DNA from: Mucidula mucida
Lineage: Eukaryota > Basidiomycota > Agaricomycetes > Agaricales > Physalacriaceae
DNA: 64,000 nt
Direction: 5' to 3'
Assembly: GCA_015501055.1 (NCBI GenBank)
Contig: JADNYV010000026.1
Location: forward strand, 268,211-332,210
The notes under the pieces were generated by a model. It did not search any database and had not been told where the DNA came from. It worked only from the letters and a program-made list of their open reading frames with translations. Shown here piece by piece: positions 1 to 12,328 of the stretch (within the stretch, counting starts at the first letter, position 1; each line of letters begins with the position of its first letter). Both the position numbers and the translations under genes were made by a program.

Positions 1-878
1 TTTTGAGAGACTATGACACCCAGTTGAGCGAGTATGGACCTTCTAATTGCCACATAGGCCCCTCCTTACTTGTATAAGCACGCTCCTTATCGTACATAAT
101 TTAATCAAGTTTGTCGCACTCTGTCAAGTCCGTCGGGAAAACGGTCTTCGTCAACTTAGCCTTCGGCTTGTCCAACGGTGCACCCGGTGGTTCAAGGGAA
201 GTCGAGGTTATACGGTGGTGGTGAGAAGAGGTTAAACGGTTTCTATCATCAGGGAAAGAAAGTATACTCATCGCTCCCAGACCTCCATGAATTTGAGCCT
301 ATTGAACCGCGCGTACTCGGGCTATCCCAAGAGTTCGTGGTTATTTCCTCTCCTCGTTCGGCGGCTTGAGGCTATGGAGCAGTGGCAACTGCCTGGATAC
401 GAATTAAGCAGGCGAACAGAGGCGAACCAATGAGATACTATTCATGTAGACGAGCCGCGTGGCGTGTACGTACGCCGCAGAACGTTGACATGAACGCGCC
501 GAGAACTGATAGAAGTGCGGAGCGTCTGTCATGCATAGCTCTCTGTGCTGTGGTTAGCTGATATACATAGCGCGAAGACACAGATTTGGATGATCTTTCT
601 CATGATGCCTGTAGGCCAACGGGGCTGATGGAGCTGAAACTGCATTGCCTCGGCGACTGAGTGCTGTAGATACCGACGCTTTATTGCTTTCGAGCTTGGA
701 CTCAAAAAGAAGTTTGAAGACCGTCTTTCCTGGTGAAAACACTCGGGATGCGATGCAGTGCGCATAGCTCAAGACATGTCGCGCCCAGGCAAAGAGGCGT
801 CGGGAGCCTCGGCGCGGAGATCAATTGATCCCGAAACAGACATCGGCAATTGGATTCGCTAGGCACGCGGCGTTTAAT
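1..878. other. No gene recognised at left edge
   Basis: Both strands carry only short open frames (under about 90 codons) with no recognisable domain and no convincing exon chain. The right end is the promoter of the chitinase gene. A gene end running in from outside the window cannot be excluded. Confidence 0.4.
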
Positions 879-886
879 TATAAAAA
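879..886 (+). promoter_or_regulatory. TATA box of the GH18 chitinase
   Basis: TATAAAAA lies about 60 nt before the first ATG (946) of the chitinase. A pyrimidine-rich stretch (TCTCCCATCTTCTCTTC type) lies between them, as is common around fungal transcription starts. Confidence 0.5.
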
Positions 887-945
887 GGTGTCTTGAAGGG
901 CGTCAGTTTCTCTCCCATCTTCTCTTCTCTTTTCTTTCATCTATC

Positions 946-2392
946 ATGATTTTTTCTCCTTTACTTCTCGCGCTCTCTTCACTGTCTTTGACGCGTGCTG
1001 TGAAGCACCGCGACGCCAAGATCGCGACTGGCTGGTACGCGGGATGGCACGCAGATGAGGGGTTCCCTCTCGATGCCGTGAGCTGGTCGAAATATACCTC
1101 TATGACCTATGCGTTCGCGTGAGTGCCGCTCCACGTGAACACCCCTCCGTGCTAACCCCTTCGCGAAACAGCGAGACGACCGAAGATGTCAATGTTTTAT
1201 CCTTGGCCGGCTCTGAGCCCGACGTTTTGCCTCAGTTTGTGGCCGCCGCACATGAGAATGTATGTATAATATTCATAGTTTTTGGCGTCTTACTCTGAAA
1301 CTCATTACGCTGAACAGGGCGTCTTGGCCAAGGTGTCCATTGGCGGCTGGACAGGATCGCGTTTCTGGTCGACAGCGGTTGGCAACGCTGAGAACCGAAC
1401 AGCTTTTGTGAATACGGTGACCGCATTTGCCTTAGAATATGATCTTGATGGCCTTGACTTTGAGTATGGGCTATCTTCTGAATCCATCGTGGTTGGTAAC
1501 TGACAGCCCTTTGCAGTTGGGAATACCCGAACAACCAAGGCCTTGGTTGCAATACCATCAACGTTAACGATACCGCCAACTATCTCTTGTTTTTGAAAGA
1601 ACTCCGAGACCATCCCATCGGCTGCGAACTTACGCTTTCCGCTGCTGTGGCCATCAGCCCCTTCATGGACTCAACAGGTACCCCGTCTGAGGATGTTTCT
1701 GAATTTGCCAACTACCTCGACACCATCGCCATCATGAACTACGATCTCTGGGGCTCATGGAGTGCATCCGTTGGACCCCAGGCTGCCCTGAACGACACCT
1801 GCGCCGCGCCCGATAACCAGCAGGGCTCAGCCGTATTAGCGGTCAAGAGATGGACCGATGCTGGCTTCCCCAGGAAGCAAATTTTGCTTGGTCTTGCTGC
1901 CTATGGACACTCCTTCGCTGTGACTCCGAAAGACGCTTTCAACGGCACCGATACGCTGCAGGTGTACGCCCCCTTCAACTCCTCGCTTTACCCTGCTGGC
2001 GACGCGTGGGACGATGCTGGAGGCGCTGTTGACGCGTGCGGTGTCGAACAAGCACAAGGCGGCGTCGTGAACTTTTGGGGCATGGTGGCTGAAGGCTACC
2101 TCGACACCAACGGCGAGCCAGCTGAGGGTGTTCCTTACGTTTTCGATGAGTGCTCCCAGACGGTATGTTTTTTCCCTTGTATCGCTGTTAATCTCTAATG
2201 ACTTCGGCTTAGCCCTTCGTCTATAACACCACCACCGAGGTCATGATCTCTTTTGACAACGCGGACTCATACGCAGCCAAGGGAGAATTCATCATGGACA
2301 ATAGTCTCGCCGGCTTCGCTATCTGGGAAGTCGGTGGTGATTACAACGATATCCTTTTGGACGCCGTTCGTTCGGTAGTCTTTGAATGTTGA
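946..2392 (+). CDS. Secreted GH18 chitinase, 5 exons
   Basis: Predicted exons are 946-1118, 1172-1259, 1318-1463, 1517-2162 and 2213-2392, giving about 410 aa; every intron is about 50 nt with GT..AG ends and the phases agree. The N-terminus is a signal peptide (IFSPLLLALSSLSLTRA). The SIGG motif and the family catalytic motif DGLDFDWEYP (around residues 131-140, acid/base Glu about 138, created across the third intron) mark glycoside hydrolase family 18, which cleaves beta-1,4-GlcNAc in chitin. The downstream MNYDLWG segment is also typical of the barrel. No chitin-binding module is seen, and the length fits a single-domain fungal enzyme. A TATA box sits upstream. Probable roles are cell-wall remodelling or nutrition; the sequence does not say which. 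Confidence 0.9.
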
Positions 2393-2541
2393 TTTGAGCA
2401 GTGTGTAGCCTCTTTCTTACGACTACTTACTGCACCCACTCATTTTCTTGGCGTTAATCTATTTATTTCTTAACATACTTTTTGAAAGCACCGCGTGATC
2501 GATTGTGACGCGAACGCGTCTTGCTTCTTCCCACCACCAGC

Positions 2542-3237
2542 ATGGCATCTAGTATTTCATATCGCGACTCGATACGCTGGCTTCCGGATGATGCCAGCGA
2601 ACCCACAGATACCATCGTCTTGACTGGCCGGAAGAGCAACATCTTTGTTGATGTACGGTTTCTCAAAAGCTCATCAGAGTTGGACTGGGCGTTTGCTGGC
2701 TATCGCTCTACTCGTATGTTGCTCCCAACTTTGACTTTGTAAACAAGCTCAGCTTCTCACTTAAAGAGGAACCAAACCAAACGCAATTCACCCATCTTAT
2801 CGATTCGCGTACAACGGTCGGTCTAATCAAAGTGACAGCACCATATCTTGATACTCGTCCAGGATGCCATGGGCGTTGAAGACTGCGGAGTCAACACGCA
2901 GCTTCCTGATGGCAGAACGCTGGAATGCGGAGAGATGGTCAACCCAGCTACAGAACAGATGACAATGTATGAAGAGATCTGGAGAGACGAAACACACGAC
3001 GAGTACCTCTTCGTTAAAAACTACGAGGGCAACAAATGGTTAGCGCGTGTCGGAGACTGGCATCTCGGTCTTGGACGTGACGAGCAGGGCTTTTGGGCGT
3101 GGCAGGCGAGGAGAGAGAACGGCACATGGAACGTCAAGCATTGTACACAGGATGGCGAAAAGCACGTTTGGATGTTACCTGAGGATCATATGCAATTGGA
3201 TAACGACTGGATAGTCGTGGAATCCTCGAAAGAGTAA
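2542..3237 (+). CDS. HRI1: Hri1-family protein
   Basis: Proposed exons are 2542-2713, 2767-2816 and 2863-3237 (about 198 aa). The N-terminal half (SIRWLPDD, then a WAFAG motif) and the C-terminal half (VNPATEQMTMYEEIWRD, then FLVKN-like and WLARVGDW stretches) match the fungal Hri1 family, a small cytosolic beta-barrel protein that binds the Hrr25 casein kinase in yeast. Its molecular role is poorly known. The second intron would use a GTCGGT donor, unusual but also needed in the GH71 gene of this window, so it may be a real local splice preference. The gene starts 150 bp after the chitinase on the same strand and ends 88 bp before the convergent M28 gene. Confidence 0.75.
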
Positions 3238-3324
3238 TATTTCCCCCAGAACATGAGTAGTCTATCCAACCATTTAAGATCAGTACGTCGTGACATTGAA
3301 GGGTATAATCAGTTCATGACGGCA

Positions 3325-5142
3325 TTATTTCGTCAACTCGAAACCAGCGACATGAAGGACAGTTGCAAACTAAGATATGTTAGCGTCTTGATGCTGGAGA
3401 GGTAATGCCGCTGACCTGAACTTTCGCGATAGATTTCAGCTGGTCAAAGTCATATCCTTCTCGTTCGCTCAAATCACCTAATGACGGGTCAGCCGCGGAA
3501 CGAAGAGACTAGTAATACAAGCATACCGCTGTTGTGATACATGGGATCAATGACTGAAAATGAGGTCAGATAGCGTACGCCACAGGGGGGAATATATATA
3601 CTTGGTCCAGCTCTTTCGAAGACTTGAGTCGCAGGGAAACCTTGCTCGTGGAATGACTGCGACGGACGTTCAGCAATTGCGGCACACGCCGAAACCAAGG
3701 AAAAAATACCTGATGGTCACTGCAACAAGCCTGATTAAAGTGTCAAAACGTATTTATGAGGAATGAGGTGGGACAAACAGCTGTATAGCCAACGGTCAAT
3801 TCAGGACTGTATATGTTAGCAATGGATAGGACAAGGTCAGCGACTTCCGAGCTGCCAATGCTAGTTTCACGACATCAACATCAAGACGATGAGATAACAC
3901 TTCTGTATCTACCTCTGAGGAAGACCGAGTTGGGCAGGTTCTCCAGGCTGGTGATAAGCCGTCATATCAGCCTGAATGACAAGTGTGAGATTAGCATCGA
4001 GCGCCTTCAGCTCGCCTAGCATATATTCAGTATATACGCGCATATAAACAACAAAGAACACACGAGAGTATGCTTTAGAGCCCAACAGTCCTTGTTCTTC
4101 TCCAGCAAAGAGAACGAGCTCAACATTTGCAAGGAATTTGATGCCCTTTGCACCTATCGTACGCGCAATATTGAGAATTCCAGTTGTACCAGAACCATCG
4201 TCGTCTCCACCAGGCGCACGAGTACTCCCAAACGAGCCTCGACTGTCGTAGTGGGCACTAATCAAAACGGTCTCCGTAGTGTTCTCGATAGCAGCATATC
4301 GACTGTCAGGATCTTGATTATAGACTCTTCTCAAAGAAACAGACAACTTACCAGACAACATTAGGCGCAAACCCAACCAGGAACGGCTTGAGCTCACAAA
4401 CCGCGCCCGTATCCTCAATGCGACTCTTCAGCCACGCCGCCGCGGTCCTCGACCCTTCCGCGAAAGAATGACGCGATATGATGCCAGACTTGGGATCCTC
4501 CCCGGTCAGGAATCGGATGTCGTTCTTGATCTGGTCAACAGAAATGCTATTCACTACCGCTGCCACATCGGGATCGAACTGAAGCGTCGACAGTGTATCT
4601 CGGACGCGCGCGGTGGCGCCAGACGATACCGGGACGTATCGCACGGGCTCTTTGGGCAACAACGTGGACTTCCAGAAGCGTGGAATGAGCGTGTCGACAG
4701 TGAGGGCTTTATCAGAGCTGAGGGAGAGTAAAGCGGCGTTGTCGGAGTAGTAGAGTAGCTCGGATGTGCTTTGGGCGAGAAGCTCTTGACGGTTGTCGGA
4801 CGCGACATCGTCGTGTGACAGGTTATCGAGGAAAGCCATAAAGTCTGCCTTGTTCCATGGCTCCTGTGCTTCGAGCTGAGGATCTATAGCCTTCTTCTCC
4901 ACCCAGACTAGCTGGTCGATGGCCCGCGAGGCGCCCATGACTGAGGCAGACTGCACATCCTGGTGCGTTATCCAGTCGTCGATACATGAGATCCTGGGAA
5001 TGAACACGCTCTGGAATTTGTCGCCGTCTCTAAAGTTGCCATAGAAGCTCGAGGATATGCAGGGCTCCGCATTGTCGAGCAGCTCGGCGTCGAAAGGTGT
5101 AAAGAGGAGGAGAGCGAGAGGGATAGCCGCCTTGGCCGACAT
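3325..5142 (-). CDS. Secreted M28 zinc aminopeptidase, 9 exons
   Basis: Exons (minus, 5' to 3'): 5142-4352, 4302-4064, 4015-3913, 3860-3779, 3730-3710 (21 nt), 3656-3602, 3553-3527 (27 nt), 3477-3416 and 3369-3325, about 474 aa with all phases agreeing. The start at 5142 gives a signal peptide (MSAKAAIPLALLLFTPFDA). After a propeptide-like region comes the M28 zinc-binding core: HYDSRG (His ligand), GGDDDGSGT (bridging Asp), FAGEEQG (catalytic Glu and Glu ligand), QADMTAYH (Asp ligand) and a DPMYHNSGD segment near the end (His ligand). This is the co-catalytic zinc site of leucine-aminopeptidase-like exopeptidases, which release N-terminal residues from peptides outside the cell. No frame break is seen. 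Confidence 0.9.
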
Positions 5143-5337
5143 GATGGTGGTATCCGGATAAGGCAACCCTGCAAGCGTGACGGTCCGCGTGCACCTGCCC
5201 AAGGTTTCTTCCGAACCACCATCTCCAGTGGTGTCGTTGGGCTCTTCAATTGCAACGCGCCGCCTATCAGTGTCTGAATTCTTAACATCTTTAGGTGCGT
5301 ATTTACGCCTTCGAAGACACGTTTCGTCTCTCAATAT

Positions 5338-5823
5338 TCAGGTGTTCGACCACATTGACACAAAAAGTCTTCTGTATTTTGGGCCTGTTGGTAGCTCTGC
5401 CTCAACGCTCGAGACGCGATGGAAAGGGGACAATACTCTTGGCCTGGCAAGACTTACAAGATGCTTCCTTTCTGTAGAAGCACGGTGTATGGAGTTGAAT
5501 GAAGCCATATTACGGGACAAAACTGAGATGTCGATGGTGGTGAATGCGTTCGATGACGGGGAAAGGCAGATATTGATACACTGATCAACGAGGAGATGGA
5601 CCTTTCTATAAGGGTAACCTCGAATTTCAGCAAACACGCCAAGTTTGAAGGTTGTTATCCAGTTTTCGAAGTTCCCCCATGGTGAGTCAAGGTGAGTGAC
5701 ATTTTTATGTGTGAAAGCATGTTTTTGACCACAGCAAGATTTCTGTGTCTTCAGTTGGGTCTTCGAAGCCATGCAACCCGTGGGATCTTTCTCATTCCAC
5801 TCTTCTAGTGTGTTGTAGTTCAA
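5338..5823 (-). other. Open frame of 161 codons, doubtful gene
   Basis: An uninterrupted frame runs between the M28 promoter and the aspartic protease end. It has no signal peptide, no recognised domain and no codon or motif support; part of it could be exonic because a GT..AG pair can be drawn inside it. The rest of 5143-6436 holds nothing recognised on either strand. Confidence 0.15.
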
Positions 5824-6436
5824 TGCTGCTGTATCAACAATACTCCATACACTTCATGATCATTCGGTTTCATGCTGTATTCGTCACTGTCAGTTTCTGC
5901 TTGAAACCTAATGGAAATGAAGGAAACAATCACCATCTCTTTTTCTCTCTCACACAATCATTTCAAAAAAGTCCAAGCCTAACAGATGAGTCCTGGTGCT
6001 GTCAATATTAGTCCGCACGTAGAAAACATCAAGAATCGTTGCGGACACTCTGTGACTGTCCCCATTTTTCATTCAAAGCCGGCACTATCTTTCGGGGACT
6101 TGCAAGACACTCACCCTCGTCTGGTCAAGCAGAGACTTTGGTTACAAGCGTGGCAAAGGAAGCTGATCGTGGATTCAACGTAAATGACCGACTTGAGCCT
6201 TCCCTTGCTCATCTGCAACGAGTTTATCAGCGAGGTTCTCTGGTGCGCCTGCGAGTTGCTTTAGCTTCGTCCCACAAACGAGCGTGATGAATCACTGCAT
6301 CTAAAACGGTGGCGCAGCTCTCCAACATTGTAGTCGCATAGCTTTGACAGAAGCTCGGCAGTCTGGGGGGTCGGACTCTGACTCACAATGTAATCTACTG
6401 TAAAGAGTGCGATTATACTACGTGCGAGAGAGGAGA

Positions 6437-8539
6437 TTACACCAATAAGCCACAAACGATAAAGAAAAGTAGACACAAAATGTCCCGGTTTAGTACCAAA
6501 GTCCCAAGAGCAGCGTCCGAAGAATCGCTATTTGAAGTGCCTGCTGCACCAGAAGCAGCGGCGCCTTTACTAGCAGTAGATGACGAGGGCGTGGTGAAAG
6601 CGGTCGACACCGCCGTAGTCGTCTCAGCAGGAATGAATGACACGGTAGTCGCATCATCAGCCGCTGCCTCTGATGTGGGGGCGACTTCAATCGTAGCTAC
6701 CAGACAAGTCAGCCCAACTGGTACATCGTCAATAGGAGTAAACAGGCTTACACTCAAAGTTTCCGCCATTATCTTCCGCGTCCTCAATGGCATCTTGCAA
6801 CTCTTCAGTCGCGTTTGCCGGAACGACAGACATGATGCCCACACGAGGCGGATCGACAGACGGGTGCGTCAGGTTTCCGTAATGGAAGACGACCAAGTTA
6901 CTAGGAAGACAGTGAGCATGAAGCGCCACCACACCTCAAGGCAACGCACGATTTGAAAAACGGATCCCCAAGACTCCAACGAAACAGTGTGCCACGGCTG
7001 GGCGGATCTGTAGAGACGAGATTATCAGCGACGCAGTTGGTCGCATCGCCCGAAGCCGCTGCCCCGATAAAATCACGGGGATCAATAGGGAATTGCTAGA
7101 GGAAACCCATGAATACAGCAGAAGAAAAGGTATATAGCATTCGAAGCACCTTGCCACCGATCTGAAACGCAAGAGTATGAGGCGTTGTACAGGGGAATAT
7201 TGCCTCGGAGTTGCTGTCTGACGGATTGAAGGTTGACGAGACAGATGAGAGAATCGTGTTGACCACATCAGATGGTCCGCGCAACAGCGAGTTGCCCTAT
7301 TAGACATCAGATGGCATCGCCGTCGGGGAGGTAAGACGCGTACGGTGTCTATGAGAGCTGATACTATACTGTTGTCGACACCGCCAGACACAGCTTGTGT
7401 CGAGTCGGCTAGTTTTTGGCCATTGAAAAAGACACCTTGAATCTCAATTTCCCAACGGCTAGAGGCAAAATGAGAACGAGAACAATGCAAGTCAGCTGTG
7501 AACTCACAAAGGATAAACCTAAAAAGGCTGAGTGAGTATGAAGTGTAAAATGCGTTCACATACCACCCACCTCATCTGACGCAAAAGTAGGCGGCTTTAA
7601 ACCACCATCCTTCGCTGGATAGAGCCGAACCGGAACCCATGTCAACGCCGATTCGTCAATCCCGTCGGGCAACTCTCCAATAGTCAGCATCCCATCCTGA
7701 CCACCAATATCAATCGTATCCCTCTGTAGCTCAATCGCAAACATCGGCTTCTCCAGCTCATTCGTCATCGCAATTCTCGTTAGCAGCGGCCCATACGCCT
7801 CCGTCGCCCGCACAAAGTCGTCCGTATCGTCAATCGGTCCAAACTTGTCCACGACAATAGCCTCCTGGACTTTACTCCCGCTAGGAAACCCAAGCCCGAA
7901 TATGCCTGCAGCACCATACTTGACGGTGGGATTTGTCGTGGTCGTGACAGCGCCGAACGTCTGGTCCAGTATGGAGATGCCCGCGAGGGTGGCGGTTTCG
8001 AATGCGATGGGCCCAGAGGCCGAAGTGCCTGTCGTGGAATCGCCGTAGTTCATGGTGACGGTAGACCCTGTTCTGTTGAGCGTTGAGGTATCGTAGCGTG
8101 CTGCGGTAGCGGCTGCGCAGGTACCACCCCTACATGTGTCTGTTATCACCCAAAGGTCGCTTGAACCGGTGTCTAAGGAGGATGTCAGGAATATTCACGG
8201 TCATATACTGTACCACGAACCCAAGTGAACTGCTGTAGAGTCATCGCCGAGTCCTATGGGGACTGTGTATAGCCTAGAAGTCGGGTTAGTGTCATAATTG
8301 CCGCTGCGGTTCATATGAACGACATACAAGTCCGAGTTGTCGCCCAGGCCCACGTCTCCAGTAACATCTCCACGTCTAACGCGACCAGTACCACGCTTGG
8401 TACGTACTATGGGAAGAGAAAAGCCGCCTCTTTTTACTTTTGTTGCGGATTTCGTGAGCTCGTGCCCCAGCGGTCTAGATAGTGTTGGAGGTGATAGAAT
8501 GGAGAGGATGAAGCAGAGGAGAACCGGCCAGGGTGACAT
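6437..8539 (-). CDS. A1 aspartic protease with C-terminal membrane anchor (yapsin-like)
   Basis: The gene is multi-exon on the minus strand. The chosen start (8539, MSPWPVLLCFILSIL) gives a good signal peptide; an in-frame ATG 105 nt upstream does not. A basic propeptide-like stretch (KVKRGG, RTKRGTGRVRRG) suggests proprotein cleavage. The first active-site motif DTGSSDLWV is at about 8150-8177, and the flap Tyr region is MNYGDSTTG. The second Asp is split by an intron (DT at about 7346, then GNSLL at about 7293). After the catalytic domain comes a Ser/Thr/Ala-rich stalk (6480-6690) and a terminal hydrophobic segment ending at 6437. Those parts fit a GPI-anchored, cell-surface yapsin-type endopeptidase. 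The exact internal exon borders were only partly worked out. Confidence 0.85.
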
Positions 8540-9033
8540 TAAGTATAAGGGAGCGCCTGCGCAGAGGAAACAAATGAGAGGAAGGTGCCCAAGTCGACCT
8601 AAGCAAGATGGGAGAGCAGGACGTGAGAGACCAAAACGCGGCAACGCATTGTATTTTTGTATTCAGGTCGTAACAACATGGTCGTAGTACTTGGCAAATC
8701 AGATGTTATGTAAATAGACCGATCATCCTAAATTACCTACGGGCGCTTCGGATACATACACGAGCTCTCGTTCTGCTCTATGCGCAGTCTACAGACGTTC
8801 TTCTGGGATGCTGGTCCCTTTACTACGCTGCAAAAGATAGCTCTACCTCTGTAAACGAGCGACATCTCGCATCAATTTCGTTCTGAAGATGGACATCAGC
8901 AGCTGCGCTGATGCCGCGAGGTATGGGCCGTACTTTTGGGTACCCCCGACCAATGGAATGAAAAACAAGGAGCCAAGAAATTGAATGATTGATGGATCTG
9001 CAACTTGTACCAGTCAAGCATCGTGATATGCGT
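8540..9033. other. Intergenic, nothing recognised
   Basis: This is the promoter side of the aspartic protease and the 3' side of the next minus-strand gene. No RNA gene, repeat or coding pattern was seen. Confidence 0.4.
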
Positions 9034-9934
9034 CTACAAGTGGGCATAACCATCACTCGATGAATCGTATAACGTAGAATCATCGTAATCGCCGTCATAC
9101 GAGTCTCCAAACTCTGAACCCGAGCTCAGAGTCGAGCCTGTCAAGCTAGAGCAATCAGAAATGTAACTATCACTGTCCGAGTCCGAGTCAAAGCCCGGAT
9201 CGATGCCGTTTGGAACGAAGGGCTTGAAGAAAGGTCTGCCGACGGGAGTATGACTAGAAGAGTCAAATCTGGACCTCATGGCGCTCGGAGGAGAAAATCC
9301 TTTTCCAGGATTACGATATATCTGTATTCGCGGCGTATACGTCTGCGATGGGGCCATTGGAGGTCCAAAAATGGGAGGCGGAGGTGTCTGTGTGGGGGTA
9401 GCCTGGATGGAAGAAGCCTCGCTCACAGTACGAGACGATCGAATCGGAGAAGCCTCAGAAATAGGCTGTACAGACGGCGCGTGACTGAGAGTCATACTCG
9501 GAGGAGGAGGGGGTGGCAAGACAGGTGAAGATATGGGACTCTGCGCAGAATACCTCTTACGAGGGGTCGTCGATCGTCCCCGCTCGCGTGTACGATGCGT
9601 GGATGACGCATGGGAGCCTGCCAGATACATATTTGGCATCGTGTAGAACGACTCAGTGCGAGGTGGTCGTTGAGTGTCATACTCCAGCGATGACAGAGAG
9701 CTCAAAGACGTCGTAGGCGAAGAGAAACTAACAGGGCTCCAACGCTCCCTCTCTAGCCTCTCCAAGTTGGCCTTGTTAAGCGCAGCTAGATTGGCCCTAT
9801 TTCGCATTTGAATGGACGAAGCCGCCGAATTGGGCGCCGCGTATATGTGGGCTGTCCTATTATGAAGGATATCAGGAATATGGACAAGGTCAGAGCACAA
9901 TCACTTACGGTTGTCTAGCAGAGTAGTACGACAT
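9034..9934 (-). CDS. Ser/Pro-rich low-complexity protein, 2 exons
   Basis: Exon 1 is 9934-9909 (MSYYSARQP) and exon 2 is 9856-9034, joined by a 52-nt intron with GTAAGT donor and TAG acceptor, giving about 282 aa. The protein has no recognised domain. It contains a short charged helix-like segment (LNKANLERLERERW), many Ser-Pro sites, a polyproline run followed by basic RSSRT-type motifs, and an acidic Asp/Ser C-terminus (FDSDSDSDSY and similar). This looks like an intrinsically disordered, probably phosphorylated regulatory protein. The two-exon structure supports a real gene, but the function is unknown. Confidence 0.6.
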
Positions 9935-10222
9935 GATGGCCAGAGTCAAGTGTATCCGCACAGCACGGGAGACGAGCCCAGCTTCCTATACTCAATTGCA
10001 CGTTGGCGTCACGTTGTAACCTGCATAGCCGGCTGTAAGGCGGACGAGCTGCATCACGATAACGTGTATTTAATCTGATCTGTGAGAAGACTGCCCAAAT
10101 CCTTGATACGTAAGAATCGACGTCGAAAGAGGCAGTCGTGGTAATGAAAAGACGGTAAGAAGGTTGAAGTTGATCGTCACCTGACATTCTTTCCACGCAC
10201 TGACCAAAACCGCCACGGAATA

Positions 10223-10983
10223 TACTCGCACCCGAAAAAAGTAATGGACGGTCGGGGTTTCTGTGATTGCAGACATACTGGGATCAAACTGAGTTCCATA
10301 GTAGAAGGACAGATATTTACTTAGATGGTGCATACATAAATAGTGGTATTCCAAGCACTCCCTGTTGCGAGAGAGGTTGAATTGCGGGCTAAGGGAGAAT
10401 TGATGTTGCCTAGACAAGATCATGTGACCTTGTAGAGCTTGCCACAAGAAAGAGCAGCTAAAACTGCTCCAGACACGCGTTGAATCACGGAAAACGGGTT
10501 GGAATTGAGCTCAATATCCAAGATGGAAAATGCTGACTTTTGGTCAAAATTGCTAGAAATCACCTGCTCTAGACACGCGTTGAATCACGGAAAACGGGTT
10601 GGAATTGAGCTCAATATTCAAGACGGAAAGTGGCAAGAATCAGTGATTTCTAGCAATTTTGACCAAAAGTCAGCATTTTCCATCTTGGATATTGAGCTCA
10701 ATTCCAACCCGTTTTCCGTGATTCAACGCGTGTCTGGAGCAGTTTTAGCTGCTCTTTCTTGTGGCAAGCTCTACAAGGTCACGTGATCTTGTCTAGGCAA
10801 CATCAATTTTCCCTTAGCCCGCAATTCAACCTCTCTTGCAACAGGGAGTGCTTGGAATACCACTATTTATGTATGCACCATCTAAGTAAATATCTGTCCT
10901 TCTACTATGGAACTCAGTTTGATTCCAGTATGTCCACAATCATAGAAACCCCGACCGTCCATTACTTTTTTCGGGTGCGAGTA
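10223..10983. repeat. Long inverted repeat (hairpin), two 341-bp arms and 79-bp loop
   Basis: The left arm 10223-10563 is the reverse complement of the right arm 10643-10983. Both arms are exactly 341 bp with no gaps and only about 7 mismatches (about 98% identity), nearly all transitions. The 79-bp loop (10564-10642) begins with a further direct copy of about 66 bp of the left arm (10464-10530 repeated at 10564-10630, offset exactly 100 bp). The short open frames here are mirror images of each other and are not genes. No transposase and no clear target-site duplication was seen. Confidence 0.95.
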
Positions 10984-11299
10984 CACTGAGGCTACTCCTT
11001 ACTGCCGTGTCCTATAATATTTGATGGAACCCCAGAATAGCCTTGGACAAAGTCTGCGCAGTAAACATAGTTGAAAACGAGTTCAATGCATTCATTCTGT
11101 GACTTGAGTACTTATTACGTGGACAAATGGAGGAAGAACTCCGAATCGTGGAGGATCATCGCGGTCGTGTGATGCGGTCATGCCCAGATCAGTCGGCCTT
11201 CCAAGGTTCTCTCTTTCTTTACGACCACGACCACGACGACCTTGCAACGACAACGATAGCTATCCCACATTCTTTTACAGCCGAGCTCAACGAGCATCC

Positions 11300-12328
11300 A
11301 TGGTCGCCATTATACCCAGTCCATCCTTCTGGTTCGAAGACGGCAATATCGTTCTCATCGCTGAGAGCATCGCTTCCAAGGTGCATCGCGGCCAGCTGGC
11401 GCGTCAATCAGAGGTCTTTGAGGGCATGTTTGGTTTGCCCATGACACCAGACGCGACTGAGACGTACGACGGATGCCCCAGCGTCTGTATGTACGGGGAC
11501 ACCGCGTCTGATTGGACCTTTTTTCTAACGGCGTTGTACGACGGCCTGTGAGTGCTTCTCTGTGCCGCCTGCTTATTCTAATGCTCCGCAAGGTACTTTA
11601 CCAATCCGCGCAAGAACGACTTCCCAATCGTCGCTGCGGTTGTCCGTCTCTCTACCAAGTACCTCGTCGACCCCCTTCGTATACGCAGTATTGCCCGCCT
11701 GGAGATTGACTACCCTCCGACGCTCGAAGCCTGGGACTACCGCGAACAAAGCGCCGTCGACGATGAAGGACTCTACTCTCCGCGACATATCTATGCTCAT
11801 CCTATCCCAGTGATCCAGATTGCTATTGAGCTCGGCTTGAGCGGTGTGCTGCCCGCCGCTTTCTATGACCTCTCACGATATGGTCCCAGCAAAATCATTC
11901 GAGGCACTGGAGTCTCAGGAGAAAGATACAAGCTCCCAATACCTCTTTTTGCGCGTATTCTTCGTGGACGGGAACTCGCCCAGGAGTTCATGGCGCATTT
12001 TATCCTCTCCAGTCGTAGTCCCGCCGACATGTGTCTCACACCTGCCCTCTGCAGCCGTGCATTCTACTTCATCTCGCTCAATCTCCTACGCGCCATTGGA
12101 GGTGTTGCTCCCGGCCGCGACGCTGACCCCCTTTACATGCTCTCCCAAGCGATCGAAATGCTAGAACGCGAGGATTTTGAGGTATCCCCGGGTGGAACGC
12201 CGGTTGGACTGAGCATGTGCTTGTACTGCAAGGTGGTGTTCAGTCAAGAGTGCATGAAGAAGCGCGAGGAGGCTTGGCAGTGCATGCCGGAATGGTTTGG
12301 ACTCCGGGGAGATGACAGGCCCATTTGA
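11300..12328 (+). CDS. BTB/POZ domain protein
   Basis: Exons are 11300-11547 and 11593-12328, with a 45-nt GT..AG intron. The N-terminal domain (FWFEDGNIVLIAES, KVHRGQLARQSEVFEGMFGLP, then an ETYDGCPSVCM-like strand) is the BTB/POZ fold in the form common in mushroom genomes, where DGN..L.A....FRVHR..L...S..F is conserved. BTB domains dimerise and often recruit cullin-3 ubiquitin ligase. The C-terminal 200 residues are helical and end with a conserved CLYCKVVF stretch and a Trp-rich tail. The start is uncertain: an in-frame ATG at 11180 or an extra upstream exon near 11127 is possible. The expanded fungal family has no assigned substrates. Confidence 0.8.

Noticed and set aside
6480..6956. 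158-codon Ala/Val-rich plus-strand frame
   Set aside because: Antisense shadow of the Ser/Thr-rich stalk of the aspartic protease.
10070..10447. 125-codon minus-strand frame, mirrored by a plus-strand frame at 10759-10989
   Set aside because: The two similar proteins are the two arms of the inverted repeat read in opposite directions; there is no domain.
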